The position numbers and the translations under genes were made by a program. Below are positions 33,602-42,670 of a stretch of DNA of 64,000 nt, in pieces. Below the pieces are notes generated by a model. That model worked only from the letters and a program-made list of their open reading frames with translations, ran no database searches and was not told the origin of the DNA. Within the stretch, counting starts at the first letter, position 1. Every line of letters begins with the position of its first letter. The stretch covers positions 8,432,001 through 8,496,000 of the forward strand of contig NZ_CP015098.1 in the NCBI RefSeq assembly GCF_001611795.1, read 5' to 3'. The DNA is from Streptomyces qaidamensis (GTDB lineage Bacteria; Actinomycetota; Actinomycetes; Streptomycetales; Streptomycetaceae).

Positions 33602-34076
33602 GTGCGAGTGGGCCTGCTCATGGCGTGCGTTCCGGGCGTCCCGTGGGCTGCTCTCGCCCTGGGGGTGGCCCTGGTGGAGTTCCTCCGGGGGAGGGGACAC
33701 CGAGCTCGCCGCCCGCGACGTGCGCTACGGCGTGCTGCTCACCGGGGGAAGCCTGCTCGCCGGTGCCCTGATGGGCCTGATCCTCGCCGGGGGACTGGCC
33801 ACCGCGGCGCGTGTCATCACCCGTCCGTGGGGGCTCACCCTCACGGGAGCGCTGCTCGGCGCGCTCGTCTTCCCCGCCGAGCTCGCGGTCGTCGCGATCG
33901 GCACGGACGGGGCCGTCGCCCAGCTCGGCACGACCTTCCTCGCATGGCCGTTCATGACGGCGGTGGCGGCCGCGCACAGCACGGACGTCGTCGGCCGCAC
34001 CCGCAGGCGCACCTGGCTGTGGGCGTCGGGACCGGCACCGGGGGAGAGGCCGTCGCCGGTTGCCGGCAGCGACTGA
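33602..34076 (+). pseudogene. Frameshifted small membrane protein
   Basis: Two frames must be joined. From GTG 33602, VGLLMACVPGVPWAALALGV and ALVEFLRG read well. After a G-rich run near 33688-33698 the sense continues in another frame as DTELAARDVRYGVLLTGGSL with further helices to the stop at 34076. Together they give about 155 residues with four transmembrane segments. One base gained or lost in the G-run, real or a sequencing error, explains the break. The function is unknown. Confidence 0.6.
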
Positions 34077-34111
34077 ACGCCGTCACCGCCGCTCGTAGGA
34101 TGGCGCGCGTG

Positions 34112-34645
34112 ATGGTGGGGACCGAACAGACCCGGCTGGTCCTGCTGCGGGGCAACAGTGCGGCGGGGAAGTCGTCCGTGGCGGCCGGGGTGCGTGAGCG
34201 CTTCGGCCGTGGGCTGGCACTGGTCGGGCAGGACAACCTGCGCCGCGTCGTGCTGCGGGAGAGGGACCGGCCCGGCGCCGCGAACATCGGCCTGATCGAC
34301 CTGACGGCCCGATACGCCCTCGATGCCGGGTACCACGTCGTGGTCGAAGGGCTCCTGTACGCCGACCGCTACGGGGAGATGCTCGCCCGGCTGCGGGCCG
34401 ACCACCGGGGGCCGACCCACTCGTACTACCTGCACGTGCCCTTCGAGCAGACCCTCCTGCGCCACGCCACCAAGCCGATCGCGAACGAGTTCGGTGAGGC
34501 CGAGCTGCGTGACTGGTACCGGGAGCTGGACCTGCTGCCCGGTGGCGTCGAGACCGTCATCGGCCCCGACAGCACGCTGCGGGAGTCCGTCGACCGCATC
34601 ATGCTCGACACCGGTCTGGCAGGACTGCCCGCGCTCGACCTGTGA
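34112..34645 (+). CDS. P-loop AAA-type kinase (Zeta/AcbK-like)
   Basis: About 177 residues. Walker A is LLRGNSAAGKSSVA; a following DNLRRVVLRERD and VVVEGLLYADRYGEML (Walker B-like) fit small-molecule kinases of the zeta-toxin/shikimate-kinase fold. Late Arg residues could form the lid. Phosphate acceptor unknown. Starts at GTG 34109 or ATG 34112, with AGGA at 34097-34100; the choice between them is arbitrary. Confidence 0.8.
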   Translation: MVGTEQTRLVLLRGNSAAGKSSVAAGVRERFGRGLALVGQDNLRRVVLRERDRPGAANIGLIDLTARYALDAGYHVVVEGLLYADRYGEMLARLRADHRGPTHSYYLHVPFEQTLLRHATKPIANEFGEAELRDWYRELDLLPGGVETVIGPDSTLRESVDRIMLDTGLAGLPALDL

Positions 34646-34819
34646 TCCGGCGCTCCGCCGTCGTGCGGCCCGGAGGGGGCTCACCCGTCCGTACGCGCCG
34701 GAGAGGGCGTGAACCGCGCGCCGCGGTGAGGATGGACGGTGCCGGGCGCCCGCGTCGGCAGCTCGGTGCTGCCCGATGCGACGCGCGGTTGTCGCTGCCC
34801 GTACGCGCGAGGGAGAGGT

Positions 34820-36007
34820 ATGACCGAGACCGACGAGGCCGGGGCCTTCTCCGCCGGGACCGAATGGCCCTCGGCGCACCGCGATCCGAGTACCGGCATG
34901 GTCGACCTCCGGCGCGTCGGGGCGAACCCCGACCATTGGTACCCGGTCGCACTGTCGAAGAACGTGCGCAGCAAGCGGACGTTCGCGACGGCGTTCGCCG
35001 GCGAGCGCATCGCGCTCTACCGCGGGGAGAGCGGCACCGTGTACGCGCTGGAGGACCGGTGCGCACACCGTCAGGTGCCGCTCAGCATGGGCGTCGTGGA
35101 GGGCGAGGCGCTGCGCTGCTGCTACCACGCGTGGGCCTATCGCGGCGACGGCCGCATCTCGCAGATCCCGTACCTCTCCAAAGGTGACGGCAGGCCGCCG
35201 CGCGGCGTGCGCGGCTACCCCGTCCGCGAGGCGTACGGGCTGGTGTTCGCCTTCCCCGGCGACCCGGACAAGGCGGCCGTCACCCCGCTGCCCGATCTGC
35301 CGGCCTTCGGATCACCGCGGTACAAGGCGATGACCTACTCCCGGACCGTGCGCTGCCACTACTCGTTCATGCACGAGAACCTCCTCGACATGAACCACCA
35401 GTTCCTCCACCGGGGCGTGGTGGGCAGACTCCGTCCCGAACTGCTCGGCTCCCGGACCGACGAGCGGTCGGTGGAGGCCAGGTACCTGTTCAGCCACGCC
35501 GGGGGCAAACGGAACCGCGGGGCCGGCCTGCTGGCCGCCGAGGGCATCGGCGGCAGCGACTCCCGCGACGTCATGACGATCCGCACCGAGTACCCGTACC
35601 AGACCCTCGACCTGGTCCCGGAGAACGCCGAGCGGCCGGCCTTCCGGCTCTGGGCCGCCTATGTGCCCGAGGACGCCGAGCAGCGCAGATGTCACACCTT
35701 CGGCCTGCTCATGATCGAGAAGCCGCGGGTTCCCGGTGCTCTGCAGCTGGCCTGGCCGCTCATCAGGCGCTTCACCGAGCGGGTGTTCGCCGAGGACCGG
35801 ATGGCCGTCGAGGCCGAGCAGCGGGCCTGGGACGAGCAGGGCGAGGACCGCAATCGCGAGGTGTTCCCCCTGATCCTGGACGTCCGGGAGGTGCTGCGCA
35901 CCAACGGCGTCCCGATCCGCCCCCGGGCCGCCGCGTGCGGCGCCGCCTCGATGTGCGACGGCCACGACCGCGGACCTGCTCCCGGGGCGGACGCCGGCGC
36001 CCCTTGA
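34820..36007 (+). CDS. Rieske non-heme iron oxygenase, alpha-subunit type
   Basis: 395 residues. N-terminal Rieske domain with the 2Fe-2S ligands CAH (near residue 81) and CCYHAW (near 99-102). Catalytic domain with the mononuclear iron site ENLLDMNHQFLH (near 187-198). Enzymes of this type hydroxylate or demethylate using O2 and an external reductase. No reductase or ferredoxin gene is adjacent, so electrons must come from elsewhere. ATG 34820 is preceded by GGGAGAGG. Substrate not predictable; the C-terminal tail is Gly/Ala-rich and probably disordered. Confidence 0.88.
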   Translation: MTETDEAGAFSAGTEWPSAHRDPSTGMVDLRRVGANPDHWYPVALSKNVRSKRTFATAFAGERIALYRGESGTVYALEDRCAHRQVPLSMGVVEGEALRCCYHAWAYRGDGRISQIPYLSKGDGRPPRGVRGYPVREAYGLVFAFPGDPDKAAVTPLPDLPAFGSPRYKAMTYSRTVRCHYSFMHENLLDMNHQFLHRGVVGRLRPELLGSRTDERSVEARYLFSHAGGKRNRGAGLLAAEGIGGSDSRDVMTIRTEYPYQTLDLVPENAERPAFRLWAAYVPEDAEQRRCHTFGLLMIEKPRVPGALQLAWPLIRRFTERVFAEDRMAVEAEQRAWDEQGEDRNREVFPLILDVREVLRTNGVPIRPRAAACGAASMCDGHDRGPAPGADAGAP

Positions 36008-36079
36008 GATTTCCGCGTCCGCCGACGCGGACGGTCGCCGGGGCTGCCGTCACGCCGGGCACCGCCGGCGCGGCGGCGC

Positions 36080-36388
36080 TCACGGACGGGGGTCGGTGCG
36101 GTGCCACCGTGGGCGGGCGTCGGGGCCGCGGCGGCCCGCCACCGAGGCACAGCGCGGGCACTGGCGCCGCACCCGGTCCGCGGCGCCGCCGGACTCGGGG
36201 AAGGTGTCCGGCCATGCGACGTGCGGGAAGCGGACCAGCCGGGAACGGCTGAGGGACAGGCCGCAGACCGTTTCGTTGCGGCCCGGCTCCCAGGCGTGCA
36301 CCTCACCGGAGGGCAGCCGGCGCCGCCCCTCCTCCTCGTCGGTCCACTGCCCGGACGCCGCGACGGCGTACCGCTTGCCACGCGCCAC
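36080..36388 (-). CDS. Small hypothetical Cys/Trp-containing protein
   Basis: 102 residues from ATG 36388. The block VCGLSLSRSRLVRFPHVAWP, then QCPRCASVAG, looks like a conserved small actinobacterial protein with a CxxC that could bind zinc together with the earlier VCGL cysteine. No known function. It lies 6 nt downstream of the SRPBCC gene on the same strand and may be cotranscribed. Confidence 0.6.
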   Translation of the reverse strand: MARGKRYAVAASGQWTDEEEGRRRLPSGEVHAWEPGRNETVCGLSLSRSRLVRFPHVAWPDTFPESGGAADRVRRQCPRCASVAGRRGPDARPRWHRTDPRP

Positions 36389-36394
36389 GGTGGC

Positions 36395-36808
36395 TCAGCC
36401 GGCCGCGTGGTCGACGTGCAGCCGCACCTGCTCCTCCAGCCGCCGCAGGCTGGTGTCCAGGGCGTCGGTGACGGCCTGCTCGCCCGGGTCGTGGCCGTCG
36501 TCGAAGAACGACAGGTGCACGGTCACCTCACTGGCCCCGCCGTCGAGCCCGGCGACCTGGAGCCAGCCCGCGTACGCGCCCTGGTCACGGGTGCCCCATT
36601 CGAGCCGCATCTGGTCGGGCCGGGCTCGGAACAGGGCGGACGTGTCCTCGTCGGTGCGGTCCTCGTGCACGGTGACGGCCGGCAGCCGCCCGGCCTCCAC
36701 GTGCAGGGCCTCCGGCAGCCAGCTGTCCAGCCGGCCGACGTTCGCGGCCTCGTCGAAGACGTGCTCGGGCTGTGCGGGCATCGTGCGGGAACGTTCGTAC
36801 TCGGTCAT
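36395..36808 (-). CDS. SRPBCC (START-like) family protein
   Basis: 137 residues from ATG 36808 with GGTGAGGCG upstream. The pattern PAQPEHVFDEAANVGRLDSW, then WGTRDQGAYAGWLQV, SEVTVHLSF and a long C-terminal helix (DTSLRRLEEQVRLHV) fits polyketide-cyclase/dehydrase-like SRPBCC proteins, which hold hydrophobic ligands in a helix-grip fold. No ligand assignable. Paired with the small hypothetical gene downstream. Confidence 0.8.
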   Translation of the reverse strand: MTEYERSRTMPAQPEHVFDEAANVGRLDSWLPEALHVEAGRLPAVTVHEDRTDEDTSALFRARPDQMRLEWGTRDQGAYAGWLQVAGLDGGASEVTVHLSFFDDGHDPGEQAVTDALDTSLRRLEEQVRLHVDHAAG

Positions 36809-36880
36809 CGCCTCACCGGCCTCGCCTCGGGGGTCGTAGCGCGCACCGCGTTCCCGGTCTGCCCGTGCCCAACCACGAAA

Positions 36881-36910
36881 GGCCCCGTCCGCGCGGTCGC
36901 GGACGGGGCC
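36881..36910 (-). terminator. Rho-independent-type hairpin after the MHS transporter gene
   Basis: GGCCCCGTCCGCG and CGCGGACGGGGCC form a 13-bp perfect stem with a 4-nt loop. It begins 11 nt beyond the minus-strand stop at 36922. No T-run, as is normal for Streptomyces. It also insulates the SRPBCC gene promoter. Confidence 0.8.
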
Positions 36911-36921
36911 CCGCACACCGG

Positions 36922-38418
36922 TCAGAACTTGGGCTGCGGCGACTGCGCCCGGACCAGTTCCCGCGCCTCCGCCTCCGTCTCCACGGACGGCGGGGAACCG
37001 GCCAGCGGCTGGTTGGCGGTCTCGCGCATGCACAGCACGGCGATGACGCCGATGACCGCGGCGCCGGTGGCGTAGTACGCCGGCATGAGCGTCGAGTCGA
37101 AGGTACTGATCAGAGCGGTGATCACCAGCGGTGTCGTACCGCCGAAGACCGAGGTGGCCAGGTTGTAGGCCACCGAGAGCGAGCCGTAGCGCACCTGCGT
37201 GGGGAATATCGCCGGGAGCGCCGCCGACATCGTGCCGAGCATCGGCAGCAGGGAGAGCCCCATCAACAGCAGGCCCAGGGTGATGAGGACGACGTCGCCC
37301 TGCCTGATGAGCCAGAACGACGGCAGGGAGAGGAACAGGAACCCGAGCATCCCCGTCATCAGCAGCGGCTTGCGCCCGAAGCGGTCCGAGAGCCGCCCGA
37401 CCTGGTTGATGAGGCACATCTGCAGCACCATCACCACGACCAGGATCAGCAGGCCGTGGCTGGTGCCGTAGCCCAGCTCGTCGGACAGGTACGTCGGCAT
37501 GTACGACAGCAGCATGTAGTCGGTGATGTTGTACGCCGCGACCAGCGCGAGGCACAGCAGCAGCGGCCGCCAGTACCGGGTGAAGATCTTGCCGAGGTCG
37601 GCGGCGGCCGAGGTCTCCACGGCGTCGGCGGCCTCGCTCGCCCTCGCCTGGCCGCCCTCCAGCTTCTGGAAGGCGGGCGTCTCGTCCAGCTTGAGCCGCA
37701 GGTAGAGCCCGATGAAGCCGAGCGGGGCCGCGACCAGGAACGGCACGCGCCAGCCCCACGACAGCATCTGGTCGTCGCTGAGGAGGGTCTGCAGGAGGAC
37801 GACGAGGCCGGAGGCCCCGACGTAGCCGGCCAGTGTGCCGAGCTCCAGGAAGCTTCCGAAGAAGCCGCGCCGCTTGTCGGGCGCGTACTCGGCGATGAAC
37901 GTCGAGGCGCCCCCGTACTCCCCGCCGGTCGAGAAGCCCTGCACCATCCGGAAGAAGATCAGCAGGGCCGGGGCCCACAGACCGATCGCGGCGTGCGAGG
38001 GGACCAGGCCGATGGCGAAGGTCCCCACCGCCATCATGATCATGGTGAGGGAGAGGATGCGCTTGCGCCCGACCTTGTCCCCGAGCGGTCCGAAGACCAT
38101 GCCGCCCAGGGGGCGCACCAGGAAGGCCACGGCGAACGTCGCGAAGGACCCGAGCAGCTGGGCGGTGTCGTTGCCGGAGGGGAAGAAGACCCTCCCGATG
38201 GTCGACGCCAGATAGCTGTAGATGCCGAAGTCGTACCACTCCATGGCGTTGCCGAGGGCGGCGGCCTTGGTGGCGCGCTTGACCGCCGCGTCGTCGGTCA
38301 CCGTGATGTCGCTGCGGCGCAGCTTCGGGTGACGGCGTTTCTCGATCGCCCGGAACAGCACCCGGTGTCGTCTCACAGCCGCGGGGTCCACCGACTCGTC
38401 GTTGTCGGTCGCAGCCAT
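36922..38418 (-). CDS. MFS transporter, metabolite:H+ symporter (ProP/ShiA-type)
   Basis: 498 residues with 12 helices. The MHS signature GNAMEWYDFGIYSYLAS is followed by RPLGGMVFGPLGDKVGRKR and FSTGGEYGGASTFIAEYAP, as in proline/betaine, shikimate or dicarboxylate importers. A long basic N-terminal cytoplasmic region precedes helix 1. ATG 38418 has AAGGA 9 nt upstream. Possible role: osmoprotectant uptake; the substrate is not certain. Divergent from the DHA2 exporter at 38651; ends at a strong hairpin. Confidence 0.9.
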   Translation of the reverse strand: MAATDNDESVDPAAVRRHRVLFRAIEKRRHPKLRRSDITVTDDAAVKRATKAAALGNAMEWYDFGIYSYLASTIGRVFFPSGNDTAQLLGSFATFAVAFLVRPLGGMVFGPLGDKVGRKRILSLTMIMMAVGTFAIGLVPSHAAIGLWAPALLIFFRMVQGFSTGGEYGGASTFIAEYAPDKRRGFFGSFLELGTLAGYVGASGLVVLLQTLLSDDQMLSWGWRVPFLVAAPLGFIGLYLRLKLDETPAFQKLEGGQARASEAADAVETSAAADLGKIFTRYWRPLLLCLALVAAYNITDYMLLSYMPTYLSDELGYGTSHGLLILVVVMVLQMCLINQVGRLSDRFGRKPLLMTGMLGFLFLSLPSFWLIRQGDVVLITLGLLLMGLSLLPMLGTMSAALPAIFPTQVRYGSLSVAYNLATSVFGGTTPLVITALISTFDSTLMPAYYATGAAVIGVIAVLCMRETANQPLAGSPPSVETEAEARELVRAQSPQPKF

Positions 38419-38650
38419 CACGTGGTTCCTTTCGCCGGTCGCAACTCCAAGCACAACGCCTGCACAGATCTCGTGCGCTCAAACGAGCCCCTTCGCGCGG
38501 CGTCCGGCCGACCACGGAACGTGATGTGCGGGTGCTCGGTGTGAGAGGCGGGTCGCCGCACCGTCCGGGAGGATCTGCGGGACGGGTGTGTGCCCGTGCC
38601 CCGGCGGGGGAACTTGATTCGCCGGTGCGTGCCTGGTGAGAGGAGCCCAA

Positions 38651-40165
38651 GTGACAGCGTCGGCGGCGGGCGGCCGTAACCGGGGCGGGACACAGGACGG
38701 GTACGAGCCGGACCCGAAGCGGTGGCGGGCCCTGTGGGTCACGCTGGTGGCCGGCTTCATGAGCCTGCTGGACGTGTCGATCGTGGCGGTCGCCCTGCCC
38801 ACCATCCAGCAGGAGCTGCACGCCTCCGCGGCCGAGGTGCAGTGGGTGGTGTCCGGCTACGCCCTCTCCTTCGGCCTGGCCCTCGTCACCGCCGGCCGGC
38901 TCGGCGACGCGCTGGACCGGCGCCGTATCTTCCTCGTCGCCCTCAGCGGCTTCGTGCTGTTCAGCGCGGCCTGCGGAGCGGCGCCGAACATCACGCTGCT
39001 GGTGGTGGCCCGGCTCGCCCAGGGCCTGGCGGCCGGCTTCATGGCCCCGCAGAACTCCGCGCTCATCCAGCAGATGTTCCGGGGCTCCGAACGCGGCCGC
39101 GCCTTCGGCTTCTTCGGCGCCACCGTGGGCATCTCCTCCGGGGTCGGCCCCCTGGCCGGCGGCCTGATCCTCGCGCTGGCCGACGGCGCCCAGGGGTGGC
39201 GGTGGATCTTCTACGTCAACGTCCCCATCGGCATCCTCGCGGTTCTCCTCGGACGCCGCCTGCTGCCCCGCACCCGGCGCTCCGGCCGGGGGTACGTCGA
39301 CCTGCCCGGCGTCGTGCTTCTCGGTCTCGGTGTCCTCGCCCTCATGTATCCGCTGGTGCAGGCGGAGACCGGTGGCCTCGTCCGGCTGTGGTGGATGTTC
39401 CCGGCCGGCGCCGGGCTGCTGTTCGTCTTCACCCGCCGGCAGCGCCGCCTGGTGGAGCGCGGTACCCAGCCGCTGCTCGACCCGCGCCTGTTCACCACCG
39501 TGCGCGGGTACGCGGTCGGCGCGGGCGTCGGCACGCTCTACTTCATCGGCTTCAGCGGCGTCTGGCTGGTCTTCGCCCTCTTCTACCAGCACGGTCTCGG
39601 CTTCTCCCCGCTCGAATCCGGCCTCGCCGTGACGCCCTTCGCCCTCGGCTCGGCGTTCGCGGCCGCCGTCTCCGGGCGGCTGGTGGACCGGCTCGGCCGG
39701 CTGCTCACCGTGGGGGGGCTCACGGGCGTGATCCTGGGCCTCGGCGGCGCCGCGCTGCTGCTGCGCTTCGCGCCCCTCGACATCGCGCCCTGGATCGCCG
39801 CCCCGGTCCTGTTCCTCGGCGGCGTCGGCGGCGGGTGCGTGATCTCCCCCAACATCACCATGACGCTGCGGGACGTGCCCGTGCACATGGCGGGAGCGGC
39901 GGGCGGCGCCCTGCAGACCGGGCAGCGGCTCGGCGCAGCGGTGGGCACCGCCGCCCTGCCCGGCCTCTACTACCTGGTGCTGGGCAGCAGGAGCGACGAC
40001 TACCGCGGTGCCCTCTTCCTCGCGATGGTCGCCGGGCTCGTCGGCATGGCCGCGTCGCTGGCCCTGGCGGCGTACGACTGGCGGCGCGACCGGCGGACCG
40101 GGGAGCAGCACCGCGCCTGCCCGGACGACGTCGCCCACAGCCCCGTGCACGCCCGGCAGACCTGA
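38651..40165 (+). CDS. MFS multidrug exporter, DHA2 (14-helix) family
   Basis: 504 residues with 14 predicted helices. Motif C region and family blocks LLDVSIVAVALPTIQQEL, VQWVVSGYALSFGLALVTAG and GRLGDALDRRR are characteristic of actinobacterial DHA2 proton antiporters of the EmrB/QacA type. GTG 38651 follows AGAGGAG. Likely exports a drug or secondary metabolite. No local regulator of TetR or MarR type is attached. Ends 11 nt from the convergent gene. Confidence 0.92.
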   Translation: MTASAAGGRNRGGTQDGYEPDPKRWRALWVTLVAGFMSLLDVSIVAVALPTIQQELHASAAEVQWVVSGYALSFGLALVTAGRLGDALDRRRIFLVALSGFVLFSAACGAAPNITLLVVARLAQGLAAGFMAPQNSALIQQMFRGSERGRAFGFFGATVGISSGVGPLAGGLILALADGAQGWRWIFYVNVPIGILAVLLGRRLLPRTRRSGRGYVDLPGVVLLGLGVLALMYPLVQAETGGLVRLWWMFPAGAGLLFVFTRRQRRLVERGTQPLLDPRLFTTVRGYAVGAGVGTLYFIGFSGVWLVFALFYQHGLGFSPLESGLAVTPFALGSAFAAAVSGRLVDRLGRLLTVGGLTGVILGLGGAALLLRFAPLDIAPWIAAPVLFLGGVGGGCVISPNITMTLRDVPVHMAGAAGGALQTGQRLGAAVGTAALPGLYYLVLGSRSDDYRGALFLAMVAGLVGMAASLALAAYDWRRDRRTGEQHRACPDDVAHSPVHARQT

Positions 40166-40176
40166 GCGTCATTCCC

Positions 40177-40935
40177 TCACGAGGGTTGCGGCCGGGGCTC
40201 CAGCGGGGCGGGCGCGTCGTCGTCCAGGTCGCCGCGCAGCGCGCCGAGGGTGAAGGCCGTCATGGACGTCAGGATCAGCAGCGCGAGCGGCCCCCAGATC
40301 GCCGGAAGGGCCCAGAACGGCCACTCGTTGGCCGCCTGCGCCCACAGCGTCAGGATCGCCGTGCCGCCCAGCGCCACGCCGTGCCACCGCACCATCTTCG
40401 CCGCGGTCGCGTGCCGTGGCCGCCCGCGCGCGAAGAGGGGCCACAGCCCGCCCGCGAGGGCCGCCAGGCCGAACGAGGTGCAGGCCAGCGCACCGCCCAG
40501 ACGGTCCTCTGGCCATCCCACCGGCCCTTCGGACGTCTGCTGCCGCCGGCCCTCGGCGTCCCGTACCTCGACGACCCGACCGTGCCAGATCACACCGACG
40601 ACCCTCTCGCCCGGCTGCATCTCGGACATCACGGGCTCGGTGCGCAGGAACGTCACCTCCCACGGCTCGCCCGACGCCGGCACCAGCTCCGCCTCCGGGG
40701 ACTCGCCCCGCTCACCGCGGTTCATGGCGGCGCGCCGCACGGTGAACTCCTGCTCCCACACGCACCCCGACGCCTCGACGGGAACCGCGGAGCAGGCCGG
40801 TGCGCCCCGGTACTCCCGCTCCCGCTCCAGCGCCCCACGGATCTGGAAGGCGGACGCCACCCCGATGCCGAGCGCCACGACCGCGAGCAGCACCCACATC
40901 ACGGACCGCATGACTCCGTGCCCCGACGACCCCAC
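40177..40935 (-). CDS. Hypothetical membrane protein
   Basis: 252 residues from GTG 40935 (GGAGGGGG upstream). One N-terminal helix (VMWVLLAVVALGIGVASAF), a roughly 110-residue extracytoplasmic domain with two Cys (CSAV; GCVWEQEF) and GERVVGVIWHGRVVEV, then three C-terminal helices. Typical of Streptomyces membrane proteins with a secreted loop. No family recognised. Confidence 0.75.
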   Translation of the reverse strand: MGSSGHGVMRSVMWVLLAVVALGIGVASAFQIRGALEREREYRGAPACSAVPVEASGCVWEQEFTVRRAAMNRGERGESPEAELVPASGEPWEVTFLRTEPVMSEMQPGERVVGVIWHGRVVEVRDAEGRRQQTSEGPVGWPEDRLGGALACTSFGLAALAGGLWPLFARGRPRHATAAKMVRWHGVALGGTAILTLWAQAANEWPFWALPAIWGPLALLILTSMTAFTLGALRGDLDDDAPAPLEPRPQPS

Positions 40936-40987
40936 CGTGTCTCATCCCCCTCCGCGCACGGAAACCCGCAGAGCATTGGACCACGCC

Positions 40988-42649
40988 TCAGGTGCCGGTG
41001 TGGACCCGCCGGCCGTCGACGAAGGTCTCCAGGACCCGGGTGGCGGCGATCTCCTCGGGCGGACCCGCGAACGGGTCGCGGTCGAGGACGACGAGGTCGG
41101 CCGCCTTCCCGACGGTGATGCTGCCGGTGGTGGCGTCGAGATGGTTCACGTAGGCGCTGCCCGCCGTGTAGGCGGCGATGGCGGTGCCCAGGTCGATGCG
41201 CTGCTCCGGGAAGAAGGCCGGGGTGCCCTCGGGAGCCTCGGGGGAGAGGCGGTTGACGGCGACGTGGATGGCCTGGAGCGGGTCGGGGCTGCTGACGGGC
41301 CAGTCGCTCCCGGCGGCGAGGGTCGCACCGGCGCGCAGGAGATCCCCGAACGGGTACTGCCACGCGCCGCGTTGCGCCCCCAGGAAGGGCAGGGTCAGTT
41401 CGTCCATCTGCGGTTCGTGGGCGGCCCACAGCATCTGCAGGTTGGCGCTCGCGCCCAGCGCGCGGAAACGGGACAGGTCGTCGGGGTGGACGACCTGGAG
41501 GTGCGCCAGGTGGTGCCGCGTGTCGCGGCGGCCGCCCGCGGCCCGGGCGGACTCCACGGCGTCGAGCGCCTCTCGCACCGCGCGGTCACCGAGCGCGTGG
41601 AAGTGCACCTGGAAGCCGTGCGCGTCCAGTTCGGTGACGTACTTCCGCAGCTCGCCCGGCTCGACGAAGCTGATGCCGCTGTTGTCCGAGGTGCAGCCGC
41701 AGCCGGTCAGGTAGGGGGACAGCATGGCGGCGGTGTGGTTCTCGGCGATGCCGTCCTGCATGATCTTCACGGTCCCGGCGCGGAACCGGTCCCGGCTCAG
41801 CTCCTCCCTCCTGGCGACGAGTTCGGCGATCTGCTCGGCGCCGCGCTCACGGTCCCACCACAGGGCGCCGACGACCCGCGCGGTGAGCAGACCCCGGTCC
41901 AGCGCCGTCAGATAGGACGGGGCCGGGTCGGTCAGGTTGGCGTACGTGCCGACGATGGCGTCCTGCCAGGCGGTGACGCCGTGGGAGTGCAGCACGGCCT
42001 GGGCGCGCAGCAGACCGGCGAGCTGCTCCTCCGGCGTGGGGTGCGGCACCAGCTTGCCGACCAGGTGGACCGCGCCCTCCTGGAGCGTTCCGGTGGGGTT
42101 GCCCGCGGCGTCGCGCTCGATCCGGCCGTCGACGGGATCGGGGGTCCGGGCGTCGATGCCCGCACGCTCCAGCGCCCGGCTGTTGACCCAGGCGCCGTGG
42201 TGGTCGCGGTTGGGCAGGAAGACGGGGCGGTCCGGGACGATCGCGTCGAGGGCGGCGGCCGTGGGGGAGCCGCCGGGGAACGCCTCCAGGGACCAGCCAC
42301 CCCCGGTGATCCACTCGACGTCCGGGTGCTCCTTCGCGTACGCCCCGATCCTGCGCAGGTACTCGCCCGCGTCGACGGTGTCGCCGAGGTGGCACTGGCC
42401 GAGTTCGAGGCCCGCGCCCATCGGATGGACATGGGCGTCCTGGAAGCCCGGCAGCAGCAGCTTCCCGGCCAGGTCGACGACCTCGGTGCGCGGCCCGGTC
42501 AGCTCGCGCACCTCGTCGTGGCCGACGGCGAGGATCCGCCCGCCGCGCACGGCCACCGAGGTGGCGCGGCTGCGGGCCGGGTCGACGGTGTGCACCGGAC
42601 CGCCGGTCAGGACGAGGTCCGCGGGTCCCTGGGCAGGGGAGTGTGACAT
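40988..42649 (-). CDS. Amidohydrolase family 3 (YtcJ-like metal-dependent hydrolase)
   Basis: 553 residues. Composite beta-sandwich plus TIM barrel, with metal ligands in LLLPGFQDAHVHPMG (HxH), then VHFHALGDRAV, HHLAHLQVV and late GSDWPVSSPDP. Family members hydrolyse formamides, amides or similar C-N bonds; YtcJ itself has no settled substrate. ATG 42649 has GGAG 8 nt upstream; it lies 21 nt behind the amino-acid permease stop, so permease and hydrolase form an operon that imports and degrades an amide or amino-acid derivative. Confidence 0.9.
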   Translation of the reverse strand: MSHSPAQGPADLVLTGGPVHTVDPARSRATSVAVRGGRILAVGHDEVRELTGPRTEVVDLAGKLLLPGFQDAHVHPMGAGLELGQCHLGDTVDAGEYLRRIGAYAKEHPDVEWITGGGWSLEAFPGGSPTAAALDAIVPDRPVFLPNRDHHGAWVNSRALERAGIDARTPDPVDGRIERDAAGNPTGTLQEGAVHLVGKLVPHPTPEEQLAGLLRAQAVLHSHGVTAWQDAIVGTYANLTDPAPSYLTALDRGLLTARVVGALWWDRERGAEQIAELVARREELSRDRFRAGTVKIMQDGIAENHTAAMLSPYLTGCGCTSDNSGISFVEPGELRKYVTELDAHGFQVHFHALGDRAVREALDAVESARAAGGRRDTRHHLAHLQVVHPDDLSRFRALGASANLQMLWAAHEPQMDELTLPFLGAQRGAWQYPFGDLLRAGATLAAGSDWPVSSPDPLQAIHVAVNRLSPEAPEGTPAFFPEQRIDLGTAIAAYTAGSAYVNHLDATTGSITVGKAADLVVLDRDPFAGPPEEIAATRVLETFVDGRRVHTGT

Positions 42650-42670
42650 CGGGGTGAACTCCAAGGAGGG

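Noticed and set aside
36395..40150. Minus-strand open frame of about 1250 codons
   Set aside because: Only its last part (36395-36808) reads as a real SRPBCC protein; the rest lies antisense to the DHA2 transporter or out of frame with the MHS transporter and has no coding sense.
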